A stretch of DNA of 64,000 nt from Cryptomeria japonica (taxonomy: Eukaryota; Streptophyta; Pinopsida; Cupressales; Cupressaceae): positions 52,657,636 to 52,721,635 of the forward strand of contig NC_081414.1 of assembly GCF_030272615.1 (NCBI RefSeq), in the 5' to 3' direction. Position 1 is the first letter of the stretch, and every line of letters starts with the position of its first letter. The notes under the pieces are model-generated. The model made no database searches, was not told where the DNA came from, and saw nothing but the letters and a program-made list of their open reading frames with translations. The translations under genes and the position numbers were made by a program. Positions 1-11,802 of the stretch are shown piece by piece.

Positions 1-73
1 GATGTTCAATTGATTGAGTGTTGATTCACCCCCATCTCAGTATTTTTGTGTGTTCAATAGTGGGTATCATAGC
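1..73 (+). repeat. 3' end of an ancient Copia 5' LTR and decayed primer-binding site
   Basis: The first bases carry the U5 signature seen at the ends of the other Copia LTRs here (GATTCACCCCC, then CTCAGT, then a short spacer ending in TTCAA). It is followed by TGGGTATCATAGC at 61-73. This is a two-change version of the initiator-methionine tRNA primer-binding site TGGTATCAGAGC. The rest of the LTR lies outside the window. Confidence 0.6.
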
Positions 74-1110
74 AAGGTTCCTTTTTACAGCCTAACAACT
101 AAGGTAATTCTTGGAGTGGAACACATGGGACCTAATCCTCTAGAAGATGATAAGGACATGTTTGACTTCAATGAAGATGATTTTGAAGTTGATTACTAAG
201 GAGAACTAATATTTGCACTAGTAGATCAAGATGCAACAATCAAAGAAAATAGAGATCTTAAAATCAAACTCAAAGAATCAAAAGAAACAATTACCAAACT
301 AAAAGTTCAAGTTTAAGAAGGAAAGAGAATTGAAGATTGCTTGAATTATAAACGTAATGATAAATCAGTTGAATGATGTAAACTTGAGGAAGAGATTGTC
401 CTTCTAAGAAAATAATTAGAGAAAGCAAATCATTAAGTTGATAAAGGCCTAAAGCTCAAGAAAAGTATCAAAATCCTTTATGAGATAATCAATAGCCAAA
501 AATACTAAAGGATAATGGTGGTTTTGGATTTGAAAATGGATAGAAATCAAAATTGGATACTTCTGTAAAAACTTTTGAGGTCAAGAAGAATGAAACTTGT
601 GTAGAAGACTCCAAGGAGTCTAAAGATGAAAAAAAAAATGACCACACAAATTCTAGTAATTAGATGAAGAGCTTAAATAAATATTTCCCTAGACATGCTT
701 CTATTTCTAGGTGCTCTCAATCATTTTATAGTTATTGTTATTCCTACAATAACTTTGGTAATAACGCTATCAATTGTAGAACTAAAGCGGGAAGACATGA
801 GCATATGTAAGAAATATTTCATGCCTTAAAGACATAATGCTATGACTTTACATCCCTTTCATAGTTGCTACTATGAATGAAATAAATTTTATCATAAGGA
901 AGTAGATTGCAGAACTAAGTGAGGATAAATAACCTTGGTCTAAACTACAATACTATTTGCTACACATGTAACTATATTGGGCATAAAGAAAGGTTTTGCA
1001 GGAGTTGTTATATGAACCACATACTAAAGAGAAGAAGGAGATGTTAAATAATAAAAAGAGGGAAACCACAAAAGTATAGAGAAGAGAACAAGGGCAGGAT
1101 GATGAGAAGA
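74..1110 (+). pseudogene. Degenerate Copia gag with three zinc-knuckle remnants
   Basis: This stretch follows a decayed LTR end and primer-binding site, the normal place for gag. Read in pieces it gives a lysine/glutamate-rich coiled-coil region (about 200-480), then a GGFGFENG-like segment. The same order is seen in the gag of element C at 18.4-18.8 kb. Three zinc knuckles follow. Those near 735-785 and 865-905 have lost cysteine or histidine positions. The one at 958-999 still reads CYTCNYIGHKERFC and fits C-x2-C-x4-H-x4-C. Many stops and frameshifts interrupt the frame, several of them TAA or TAG where a glutamine codon would fit. Protease and later domains are not visible. In the family, Gag packages the element RNA; nothing functional can be made here. 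Confidence 0.6.
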
Positions 1111-1229
1111 ATAATGCATGGCACACAAGACCTCATAATGAACTAAGTTAGAGCATTGACTTAGGGAGAGTTATTATCTACAAGATCCTTCAACCCAAAC
1201 TAGTACGAAAGTGCTAGTGTTCGGATCAT

Positions 1230-1480
1230 ACATGAAGATTCACGATAATCTATCTAGTAAAGAATCATTCAGAAATAAAGCAAGTGGCTCAGACTCAACA
1301 ACATTGGTAAAGTTAGAAGGTAAAGGATTGGTGAAGATTTGGAGGTTTTGATTAGAAGGTGCTATGGATTTTTTCCCTTTATCATTCACACCACCTATAG
1401 AAATAATATTGTTATCAATAAGGTCTTGAATCTTATACCTTAGCTTATAATACTTTTAGTATCATGACCTTTCTTGATGA
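1230..1480 (-). pseudogene. Ty3/gypsy gag-protease linker remnant
   Basis: On the minus strand a KKGHDTKS segment is followed, after a one-base frameshift near 1,445, by an open stretch containing YKIQDLIDNN, KSIAPSNQNLQIFTNPLP and NVVE. Plant Ty3/gypsy polyproteins have this pattern (KGH-x-T-x-x-C-W-x-L-K-x-x-IQDLID, then N-P-L-P) between the gag zinc knuckle and the protease. It ends at a stop near 1,232. No protease follows. The orientation matches the gypsy protease remnant at 32-33 kb, so both may come from one family. Assignment rests on remembered motif order, not on a search. Confidence 0.5.
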
Positions 1481-2454
1481 TGGTATTAGAAATACCACCA
1501 TCATAAATCACTGCAATTCACCAACTGGCACTTAATTCCACACCACCGTTGCATGATTAGAAGGTCCTAGAGCTGATGCACCATCAAGAACATGAACTGC
1601 AAGCACCAGTTTAGTAACAGTTAAGTGGAGTTCATACGCAATGACTTGCATGTCGACTACGACTCCCACCATTTTATAATCCTAGTTTGTAGGAATTATT
1701 CCTTCCTAGGGTGTAGGGTGAAATACTATAAATTGTAGAATTTGGGTCAGTTTGAGGGTCTGCAAATTGATGATTCAAGACCATTTAGCTAGATAATTTA
1801 GTTTTTATGCAATTTCTTTCTCATGAATTCTTGAAATACTGGCATTCATTTTACAAAGATTAATACAAAAGCAACTTGTGGATTGCCTAATTTACAATGC
1901 GTGTTATCTTGGTTACTGTTCTTCATAGTCTACTATCTTCTTCCATTTGAATCAGCAACTTGTCCCTTCAATTTTATTATTTTGTGAATCATATTACGCA
2001 TTTTAATGGTATATGAGGATTGAAACGGTAGAGCAATTATATGATCTTGTGATATTCATTTATGTTTATATGTAATTTGTTTGACTTTGCATATTTGTTG
2101 GAGCGTTATGTTGAATGGTGATTGTCATTGATAATACATTACTATGATACATTGACTTCGTAGTTCATTCAGTTGTTATGTATTGATTTTGTTATCGTCT
2201 CTCATCACCCTAATCTATCTTATGACTTTTTTTTTCATTGAAGTTAAAATTTGAAAAATACAAAAAAAAAAATGGAACTTTGTTTACTTAGTTACAACCA
2301 ATAGGCCCCTTGATAGGTACAATCACATCAGCCACTAACTGATCCAACATCATCATGACCTGACTATAGAGATCTTGGAGTAATTAGTCTTTCAAGATTG
2401 ACTATTTTTCAAGAGAGGTGGTATATGCTTGATGGTATGATGAAAGAATAAGGA
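1481..2454. other. Unassigned AT-rich stretch
   Basis: No convincing coding region is seen on either strand. The block around 1,640-1,740 has an ACTATAAATTG box and could be part of an old LTR, but no termini could be paired. The rest is AT-rich with short homopolymer runs. Confidence 0.3.
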
Positions 2455-3350
2455 TCTGGTGAACTACTGAGAGGGGGGGGTGGAATTAGTAGATATAAAA
2501 CTGATATAAACTTTTACCAATCTCAAAATCAACCTCTCAAAGAAAACTCTAAACTGACAAGTTAAACCACTAAACTACAAATGCAACATCACTGTCAAGT
2601 TAAACCGGTTGACTGTTATAACAGATTAACAGTAAAACAACTTGAAACTCAGAAACATCCAAATACTTTACTGACATAAGTAAAACCTCATTTCAAATTG
2701 TTACTAGTTAACATAACATATCAAAGTGGATTTAGTAGTTAAGCAATTCAACCATAGTAAACATAACCACAAAAACTTTCACCACTTGACACAATATTTT
2801 TGATGTGGAAACCCAAATGGGAAAAACCACGGTGGGGATGAATACCCACAAGTATTTTGAACTCTTCTAAAATTCACCCTATTAGGAGCCAAGCATGTTA
2901 AAGCTTTACAAAAAGTCCTATTAAGAACAAATCTTGTTAGGGACCACCCGGTTAAGGGATTGACTATAATGCCTTATTAGAAGAAATACCCTGTGAGGAG
3001 TAACCTCTTTAGAGGATTTGAAATCCAAGCTAATGGACCACCTGGTTAGAGGATTCGAATAACACTAATCTTGTTAGAGCTTACCCGGTTAGGGGATTTT
3101 GTTGTTGTAATTGTTAGAAAACAACAGGGGTTTTTTGATATATTTGAATAGCACTACACTTGCTTGTTCAGATCCTTTTCATGCTCAGTAATGAGACAAT
3201 AGGTCCATTCTCTTGGGTTCGGATGACCCTGCCATTTTTCCAGTAATCTTGGCATATGCATTGGTAATTGAAAGTATGCAAAGGAATTGTGTAGAAGTAT
3301 TGTGGAGACTGACATGAGCTTAATGGACAACATGTTGGGCTTGGCCAACA
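2455..3350 (-). repeat. Minus-strand Copia-type LTR, solo or truncated
   Basis: Read on the minus strand this has the marks of the Copia LTRs of this window in the right order. A TGTTGGCC start lies at about 3,350. The U5 box GTGGTTTTTCCC...TTGGGTTTCCAC lies at about 2,800-2,835, and the C-tract plus CTCTCAG end at about 2,465-2,480. No primer-binding site follows the end and no polypurine tract precedes the start, so it is a solo or broken LTR. Minus-strand ORFs inside it are incidental. The right boundary is uncertain because the sequence at 3,333-3,350 is a palindrome that could start an LTR on either strand. Confidence 0.5.
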
Positions 3351-3463
3351 CACTATACTATAATTATATCCTTTGGTATATATACATATACATGGAGGGT
3401 GAATGAGGATATTGATCAAGAGTGTGTGTCTGATGTGTGGAAGATAGTTGGCAGTGAAGGAAG
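3334..3463 (+). repeat. Possible first part of an LTR interrupted by element A
   Basis: TGTTGGGCTTGGCC at 3,334 resembles a plus-strand LTR start. A TATA-rich box (TATATATACATATA) follows at about 3,373-3,390. The matching U5 end could be the LTR-like sequence on the far side of element A (24,659-25,244). If so, A inserted into this LTR. The five bases on either side of A (ggaag and agatg) agree at only three positions, so the link is tentative. Confidence 0.3.
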
Positions 3464-4800
3464 TGTTGGACATTGTTGCACTGCTAGGATATGTTGTTGT
3501 CATTGATGTCAACATATTCCTGTGATTTATTGCTCCGATGATTGTAAATGTGTTTATTGGGATCATAGTTTGGTGTATGGAGTATTTCTAGTGTTATTAC
3601 ATCTTTCTGTATTGGTTTCAGCAATCCAGGAAGCTTAATTGTTCATATCATATGATTCGGTTTGCAATTTGTTTTTTCTGATCAGTGCTTTGCAGAGTTT
3701 GGAATTTCCTCTAGTATATTCTGGTGTGATCAGATTTTGAGCTATAATTTTGAGAGATTGTTTAGGATGTTCTTGTGTATTTTTTATTTTATATGGTTCG
3801 TGAATTGTTACTCCTCAGGTTATCTTTCTTCGTAACAGTTTTGTTGTTTGAGTATTCTTCAGGTTCAGATGTTGATCGATGAAGATTTGATAAGTGGTGT
3901 TGGTACAGCTATTACTGATGATTCTAACATGCTTGCTGGTGTTTCCTAATTATGTCCTATTTGTTTTGATGATCCACATTGATCGTTGTGTGAGTTTTTG
4001 GTGATTTTCATGATCTGGTGATGTTCTTCATGTTATGCAGTATTTTTGGTGGTATAGCATGTTGCGGTTGATCTTGGCATGATTTTTGGTGATGTTGCAT
4101 GTTTGAACATTTAATTTAGGTCCATTTTATATGATGTATATCATTATATTGGTCTGGTGGTTGATCTTTGTATCGTGTGATGTAATTTTGTAATTAGGTG
4201 TTGAGGGTTGAGTCGACCTTGTTGTCAAGGTTGATGAATTGTATAAATAGGTGTCATAGACATGTAATTTAGTCAATCAAGATAGTGTCTGCATTATTTG
4301 AGAGTGGTATATGTGGTGCTTAAGTGAATTTATCCTTCGGTGTGGTGTATTGAGAAGATTATTGAAAAGCAAACATATGTGCTTAACCGAAACTGTCATC
4401 AAGCATTAGCAGATGTTATTATTGCAGTTCATTCCTTCCAGATTGTAGTCTGAATCTTGTTGTAAGTCAATGAGACTTCCCTAAGGTTCATATCCTTCCA
4501 GGTTATTATATTTTGAGCAGTGATATCTAGGCAGTGAGCCTAAATGTAGGTGTATTCCCCATTGTAATATTTACACATACTACTGCAGAGTATCATTTTA
4601 TTGTAGGTAGGTTCCCACCATGGTTTTTTCCTTAACTAGGTTTTCCATTTCAAAATCTTGGTGTTGTATGTTGTGCTATCAATTTTCTTATCTTTGTTCT
4701 TGCTGCAATTTATCTGATTTGCATTTAAGGTTAAGTTTGGCAATCTAGTGAAAACCGATTCACCCCCCCTCTTAATTTTCCTTCATTGTTTTTGCCAACA
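3464..4800 (+). repeat. Element A 5' LTR
   Basis: The LTR starts TGTTGGACATTG and ends TTTTTGCCAACA, two bases before the primer-binding site. It is 1,337 bp long. It matches the sequence starting at 9,334 downstream of the polypurine tract. A TATAAATAGG box at about 4,240 is the likely promoter. The U5 portion carries the GTTTTTTCCTT...GGTTTTCC box (about 4,620-4,650) and a C-tract (about 4,761-4,769). Confidence 0.9.
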
Positions 4801-4802
4801 AT

Positions 4803-4813
4803 TGGTATCAGAG
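4803..4813 (+). promoter_or_regulatory. Element A primer-binding site (tRNA-iMet)
   Basis: TGGTATCAGAG lies two bases downstream of the 5' LTR. It is complementary to the 3' end of plant initiator methionine tRNA, the usual Copia primer. The next base is A instead of the consensus C. Confidence 0.9.
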
Positions 4814-4856
4814 AAAGATCCTCTGGAAGAAGCTTGACCGCTTGAGGTGATTCAGG

Positions 4857-5934
4857 ATGGAAACTAGAAATGGAAGTGTTATCTTTAAGAAGGAGAGTCA
4901 AAGATTTGATGGAAGTAACTATGCTATATGGAAGAACCGGATGGAGGTGCACTTGAGATGTCTTGGAGAATATTACTGGAAGATTACAAAGAATGCCTAT
5001 TATGTTCCTCTAAATGGACCAGTTACTACTGATGAGATCAAGGAAGTTGAAAATAACATTAGAGCTAAGGAAGCATTATTGAGTGCCTCAACTGATTTAG
5101 AGATGACTAATCTAATGGGACTTCAGACTACACATGAGATCTGGGAGAAGCTTGAGACTTTGTATGAAGGAGATAAACAGGTCCAAGTTGCTAAGTTGTA
5201 GAGTTTGAAAGGGAAGTATGAGATGATGAGAATGGGAAAAGATGAGAACATAAATTCCTTTATGGCTAAGGTGAATGAACTTGTCCTAGGTATCAGATGT
5301 GTCGGTGGAACCCTTGAAGAATATGAAATTGTTGCTAAGGTGCTGAGATCATTGCCTCCTTTTTACAAACATAAGGTAGCTTCTATTGATGAGATCCGGA
5401 ATGTGACTACTGTGACAAGATATATGCTAGTTGGAAAGATTGTTGTATTTGAACTGAGAGAATTTGGTAAATCGCATGGAAAGTCTAAGACAACATTTAG
5501 AGATTTTGTATTTGGTAAGCAGAAGTATGATCCTGAAGAATGCAAAATATCCAGATATGAAAAAGAGATAAGAGAGATGGAAGAGCAAGAAAGAGCAAGA
5601 AAGAGAATTGGAAGAGCTTGAAGCATTGATTGCCCAAAGATTTCCTAAAGGCGCTAGTAAGTATGATGGTAAATTGCCTCTGAAATGTTTCTCTTGCAAT
5701 AAGATAGGACATTTTACTTCTAGATGCCTAGGGAGGATGTCTAAATATGATAGGCATGATAAATTTGGTAAGCATGATAGGAATGGTAGATATGAGAAGC
5801 ATGTGAAGTATGATAAGCCTTACAAGCCTAACCGGAAGTATAAGCATCAGAAGAACTGTTATTATGCTTCTAATGAAGGTGTTATAGATGAAGAATCAGA
5901 AGGAGATGAAGTTGTGTTTTTTGCTATTAAATAA
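4857..5934 (+). pseudogene. Element A gag
   Basis: The start ATG at 4,857 is the first after the primer-binding site and is shared in position with the sister elements. The N-terminal half has the Copia gag pattern (FDGSNYAIWKNRMEVHLRCL, later LETLYEGD). A TAG at 5,199-5,201 interrupts it where CAG (Gln) is expected, and the frame resumes directly. A frameshift lies near 5,610. The C-terminal part has an intact zinc knuckle, CFSCNKIGHFTSRC, at 5,686-5,727, followed by a Lys/His-rich stretch. Gag would form the virus-like particle and bind RNA. With one stop and one frameshift it is inactive. Confidence 0.9.
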
Positions 5935-8900
5935 GATGGACCAGTACCTGTTGATCCCATAAGATGCACTATTGAGGAGAAATCTCTAGCTACTAGAGTT
6001 GAAGAGAAAGATGAATGGGTGATTTAAAGTGGTCGTTCACATCATATGACTGGTGATAAAAGAAAATTTGTGAATATGGAAAGGTATGATGGTGGAATAG
6101 TAATATTTGGAGATGACAAAGCCTGTGTGATCTGTGGTAGAGGTTCTATTTCCTTTGATGGTAAGAATAACACTGATGATGTCTTGTATGTTGAAGGTTT
6201 GAAGCATAATCTTTTAAGTGTTGGACAAATGATTGACAAAGGGTATGACTTGCAATTCAAGAATGGAAAATGGAGAATCCTAAATGCCTCCGGTATAGAG
6301 ATTACATCTTGAACTAAGACTGGAGGTAATATCTTTCATTTGAATGTTGGTGAGAAAAGTTGTTTGATTGCTCAGATTGATGAAAGTTGGTTGTGGCTTA
6401 GGAGAATGTGTCATGTTAATTTTGACTCAATGATTAAGATCAATTATACTCAATTTGTTAGAGATTTGCCTAAAATTGTTAAGCCTTCTAATCGGGTATG
6501 TAAGGACTGTCAAATAAGAAAGCAAACAAGAATTTCTTTCAAAAGTAAGCAGTATACGTCTAATGGATTGCTAGGTCTTGTGCATACTGACCTATGTGGA
6601 CCTACAAATATCATAAGTGTGCAGGGTGACATATATTATATGTTACTAACTGATGATTATTCTAGAATGATGTGGGTTGTCTCTTTGAAGGAGAAATCAA
6701 AAGCATTAGATAAATTCAAGATATTCAAAGAAAAGGTTGAGACTGAGACAAGATTGAAGGTGAAATATCTAAGATCTGACAGAGGAGGAGAATTTTGTTT
6801 CGATGAGTTTGATTCATTCTCCGAGAAGCATAGAATTAGAAGACAATTATCTGCTCCTAGAACCCCATAGCAGAATGGAGTTGTTGAAAGGAAGAATAGG
6901 ACTATTTTGGATGCTACAAGGACTATGCTAATTGAAGGGAATGTTTTGAAGATCTATTGGAGAGAAGTTGTTAGCACTACTATTAACATATTCAATTGAG
7001 TGCATATAAAAGATGATATCAGTAAGACTCCTTATGAGTTATGGTTTGGTCATGTTCCTACTGTGAGATATTTCAAAATTTTTGGAAGCAAGTGTTATAT
7101 CAAGAGAGATGACAATATAGGAAAGTTTGATGTGAGAAGTGATGAAGGAATTTTCTTGGGGTATTCAACAAAGAGAAAAGCCTCCCGATGCTACAATAAG
7201 GGACTGAGAAAGATAGTGGAAATTGAAAATGTGAACGTTGATGAGAACTATGGAAACACTAAATCAAACTAAATAATTGAAGCAGAATGATTTGATAGAG
7301 ATTGGTAATCTGAATGTTGTTTTTATCGGCGAAGATGTGCAGGAACCTGAAAATCAAAATAATTAGAAGACCCTGAGGTATGTAAGATTGAATCGTTCCA
7401 AAAATCAGATTATTGGTGATAAAAATAAAGGTGTAATAACTAGAAGAAGGCTAGCTATTGAAGAGGTATGTTTGATTTCTAAAATTGAACCTAAAGATGT
7501 TGTTGAGGCTTGCAAAGATGAAAATTGGTTAAAGGCTATGGAAGAAGAATTAGAGAAAATTGAAAAAAATAACACATGGGACCTTGTGCCTAGACCTAAA
7601 GATAAGAATGTGATTGGTACTAAATGGGTATTTAGGAATAAATTAAATAAAGTCGGTGAAGTTGTCAGAAATAAAGCAAGACTGGTATGCAAAGGATACT
7701 CACAAAAGGAAGGAAATGATTATGAGGAGACTTGTAGCTAGACTTAAAGTTGTTAGACTATTTCTTGCATATGTTGCTTATAAGGATTTCAAGGTATATC
7801 AGATGGATGTCAAGTCAACCTTTCTGAATGGTGATCTTGGGGAAGAAGTCTACATTGAGAAACCTGATGGATTTTCATTATCAAATGATGGAGATATGGT
7901 ATACAGACTAAAGAAATCTCTTTATGGATTGAAACAAGCCCCTAGAGCTTGGTATGCTAGATTGGATAAGTATTTGTTGAAATTAGGATTTAACAAAGGT
8001 GTTGTTGATAATAATCTATATTTCAAGATTGAGAATGATAAAATTTTAATTAATGAAGTTTTTGTTGATAGTATTAGCTTTGGAGGATATGATAACTTGA
8101 GCATGAAGTTTGTCGGTGCTATGCAAAAGGAATTTGAGATACATCTATGATAGGAGAGATGAAATTTTTCTTAGGATTGTAGATTTCACAAACTGGAAAA
8201 GGTATTTTTATATATAAACTAAATATGTATAGGAATTGTTGAAGAAGTTTGGGTTAGAAGATTCTAAACTAGTTGGAACTCCTATGGTGACTCGCTGCAA
8301 ATTATCTAAAAATGATGAATCTCTGAAAGCTAATCAGACTTTGTAAAGATCTATTATTGGTGGGCTGCTATACCTAACTCAGACTAGACCTGACATTATG
8401 TATGTTGTGTGCATGGCTTCTAGATATCAAGCTGATCCGAAAGAGAGTCATGTCACTATTATAAAGAGGACATTCAGATACTTGAAAGGAACTATGGATT
8501 ATGGTTTGTGGTATTCAAGGAAAGATGATTTCATGTCACTGATGCTAATTGGGCTGGTGATGTTGATGACCGAAAGATTACCTTTGTTGGTGCATTCAAT
8601 TTGGGTAAGAAATTTGTTTCATGGGCAAGTAAGAAACAAGATTCAGTTTCCCTATCTATTGCTAAAGCTGAGTACATTGTTGCTACTAGTAACTGCACTC
8701 AGGTAGTTTGGATGAAACAAATGTTGAAGGATATCAAATTTATCTATGATGAAACTGTTGTCATATACTATGATAATTCCAGTGCTATTAATATGTCAAA
8801 GAACCCGATGCAACATTCAGAGACTAAACATGTATCAATCAAGTATCATTTTTGAGAGAAAAAGTCAGTGAAGAGGAAGTGAAGCTAGAATATGTGCCTA

Positions 8901-9003
8901 CAAATGAACAAATTGCTGATATTTTCACTAATCCTTTTACTACAGACACATTTGTCTATTTGAGAGACAAGTTAGGGGTATCTACCCCTCCTAATGCGAA
9001 GTA
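5935..9003 (+). pseudogene. Element A pol (protease, integrase, RT, RNase H)
   Basis: The protease region starts near 6,020 but its active site reads VI-stop-SGRS instead of VIDSGCS. The GAG-pre-integrase domain and integrase core follow, with HTDLCGP (about 6,580), LRSDRGGEF (about 6,772) and NGVVERKN after a TAG at 6,868-6,870 that replaces CAG. Reverse transcriptase covers about 7,570-8,150, with a frameshift near 7,735 and an altered catalytic box, FVDS for YVDD. RNase H is split between 8,398 and 8,855 and resumes to a final stop at 9,001-9,003. Domain order PR-INT-RT-RH identifies the Copia superfamily. The changes remove activity of both protease and RT. Confidence 0.9.
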
Positions 9004-9333
9004 GATGCATTGAGTTGCATCAATCCGGTGGACTTCACAGTCTTGACTTTTTATCTGGATTGATGAGTTTATGTTGCTCCTCTAGTGTAGTAGTTGGTCT
9101 ACACTATTGGACTGGTTATATATTTTAGGGGGAGGGAATTATGATTTGTTTAAAGGGGAGAGTTTGGTTTTCCATTTTGAAGACCTTTGTCATTAATATC
9201 AAAGGGGGAGAGAAGCATGTGAAAAACTTTTTTATCTTCCTGATCTTAGGGGGAATTTGTTGGAGATGTTTTCTTTCTTTGCATTGATTTTTTTTCACAT
9301 TCATATGTTTCCATCAATGCCAAAGGGGGAGAC
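9004..9333 (+). promoter_or_regulatory. Element A 3' untranslated region and polypurine tract
   Basis: The short non-coding region after pol holds several AAGGGGGAG-like purine runs. The last, AAAGGGGGAGA at 9,322-9,332, lies two bases before the 3' LTR. It is the likely primer for plus-strand DNA synthesis. The same tract occurs at the same place in elements B and C. Confidence 0.85.
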
Positions 9334-10559
9334 CGTTGGACATTGTTGCTGCTAGGATATGTTGTTGTCATTGATATCAACATATTCCTATGATTTATTG
9401 CTCTAGTGATTGCAGATTTATTTATTAGGATCATAGTTTGGTGTATGGAGTATTTCTAGTGTTATTACATCTTTTTGTATTGGTTTCAGTGATCCGGGAA
9501 GCTAAATTGATCACATCATATGATGCGGTTGGCAATTTGGTTTTTCTTGTCAGTGCTTTACAGAGTTTGGTATTTCGTTCAGCATATTATGGTGTGATCA
9601 AATCTTGAGCTGTGATTTTGGGAGATTGTTTAGGATTTTCTTGTGTATCTTCATTTCAAGTGGTTTGTGATTTGGTACTCCATAGGTTATCTTTCTTTGT
9701 GATATTTTTTGTTGTTTGAGTATTATTGAGGTTCAGATGTTGATCAATGAAGATTTGATAAGTGGTGTTGGTAAAACTATTACTAATGATTCTAACATGC
9801 TTGTTGGTGTTTCCTAAGTATGTCCTATTTGTTTTAAAGATTCACATTGATCATTGTGTGAGTTTTTGGTGATTTTCATGATTCGGTGATGTTCTTCGTG
9901 TTATGCAATATTATTGGTGGTGTAGCGTTTGATCTTGGTGTGATTTCCGATGGTGTTGCATGTTTGAGAATTTGATTTAGGTACATGTTATATCATGTAT
10001 ATCATTATATTGGTCTAGTGGTTGATCTTTGTATCGTGTGATGTAATTTTGTAATTAGGTGTTAAGGGTTGAGCCGACCTTGTTGTCAAGCTTGATCAAT
10101 TGTATAAATAGGTGTCATAGTCATGTAATTAATCAATCGATATAGTGTTTGCATTATCAGAGAGTGGTATATGTGGTGCTTAAGAGAATTTATCCTTCAG
10201 TGTGGTGTATTGAGAAGATTGTTGTAGAGAAGACATATGTGCTTAACCGGAACTATCATTAGGCATTAGCAGATGCTATTATTGCAGTTCATTCCCTCTG
10301 GATTGTATTTTGAATCTTGTTGTAAGTTAGTGAGACTTCCTTGAGGGTTGTATCCTTCTGGGTTATTATATTTTGAGTAGTGAGCTATAGGCAGTGAGTC
10401 TGAATGCAGGTGTATTCCCCATTGTAATATTTACACATACTACTGCAGAGTGTCATCTTATTGTGGGTAGGTTCCCACCGTGTTTTTTCCCTTAACCGGG
10501 TTTTCTAGGTCAAAATATTGGTGTTGTGTGTTGTGCTATCAATTTGCCTATTTTTATTG
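9334..10559 (+). repeat. Element A 3' LTR, first part
   Basis: This matches the 5' LTR of A from its first base (start changed from TGTTGG to CGTTGG) to about 110 bp from its end, where element B begins. The last five bases, tattg, are the left copy of the B target duplication. The remainder continues at 24,549. Confidence 0.9.
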
Positions 10560-11747
10560 TGTTGGCAATATGTTGGATTTGGTTAAGTGTTGTTATTGAT
10601 GTCAACACTGTATCCCAGTTGGATATATCCCGATTAGTCTTGGTGATCATCTTGGTTTTGGCTGTGATTCCGATCCTTTATGATCAGATCTCTGGAATCA
10701 GTTTTGGATGCTTATTTTGATGGTTATATGCTTTCTATATTCGGGTGGTTTTATGATTTGGTTATCATTTTTGGTATTTGCCTTTACCGGCTTGTTCTTT
10801 CTTTTCTCGGCTAGCTTTTGGCTTTACCAATTTCTGGCGTTCCCGGTTAACTTTATTGGTATGCTTTATTTGGTGACTTGGTCAGTAGATTTTGGTATTT
10901 CTTGATCATATCCCAAGTGTTTTGTGACTTTGCATTAGATGGTATGATATTATGGTGGTGCTATTTGGATCCAATTAAACTTTCACTGAGGGTTTCTATC
11001 GGCAAATGAAGCGTGTTGGATTTTGGTCTTAGTGGAATCCCCGATGGATATAATTGTTTGGTTATTTGATTTAGGTCTATGCTATGTAATCTAAATCATA
11101 ATATTGGTCTGGTGGTATCGTGAGATGTAATTTTTGTAATTATGGGTTTATGGGTTTAGGGTTTAGTCAACCTTGTCAGTAAGGTTGATGATCTGTATTT
11201 ATAGGTGACTTATTCATGTAATTTGGTATGCAATGGTTATGGTTGGTTAAGTCTACATTATCAAAGAAAGGATTATGTGCGAATAGTCATATCGTTCCAG
11301 TGAAGGTTGGAAAGGTTTTATATTGCAGAGCAGACATCAGTGTTTAACCAGAACTATATCAGGCATTTTTAGATGCTACTTTCACAGTTCAATTTTTTCC
11401 GGATTGTAGTCCAATGTTTATGTAAGTCAGTGAGATTTCCCTTTGTGATGAACAGTGCATTCTAGGTTGTTGGTCTTTTTGCAAGTGCAGAATCCATTGT
11501 AATTATTCATAATACTACTATAGAGTATTCATCTGATTATGGGTAGGGTTTCCCACTGTGGTTTTTCCCTTTCTGGGTTTTCCATGTCAAAATTTTGGTG
11601 TTATGTGTGTTGTGATTTCATGATATATCTTTCATTGTGCTGTGCTTCGGTATAAGGTTTATAATTGAATTAATTGTTGTACTTGTGAGTAAACTGATTG
11701 ACCCGCCCCCCCTCTCAGTTTACTGCCAGTATCAGTGCATTCCAACA
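10560..11747 (+). repeat. Element B 5' LTR
   Basis: This 1,188-bp LTR starts TGTTGGCAATATG and ends CATTCCAACA, two bases before the primer-binding site. It is matched by sequence from 15,177 on and, after element C, by 24,052-24,548. A TATTTATAGG box near 11,195 is the probable promoter element. The U5 box GTGGTTTTTCCC (about 11,560) and the C-tract (about 11,704-11,712) are shared with A and C. Confidence 0.9.
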
Positions 11748-11749
11748 AT

Positions 11750-11761
11750 TGGTATCAGAGC
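11750..11761 (+). promoter_or_regulatory. Element B primer-binding site (tRNA-iMet)
   Basis: TGGTATCAGAGC is the full 12-base consensus complementary to initiator methionine tRNA. It lies two bases after the LTR. Confidence 0.92.
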
Positions 11762-11802
11762 AAGGTCCTCTCTACAGAAGCTTAACCGCTTGAGGAGATC
11801 CA

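Noticed and set aside
3154-3566. Minus-strand ORFs of 65 and 132 codons near 3.2-3.5 kb
   Set aside because: They cross the boundary between two LTRs and have no recognisable domain.
5363-5712. Minus-strand ORFs overlapping the Copia gag and pol genes, here and in B and C
   Set aside because: They are shadows of the real plus-strand frames, whose domains are recognisable.
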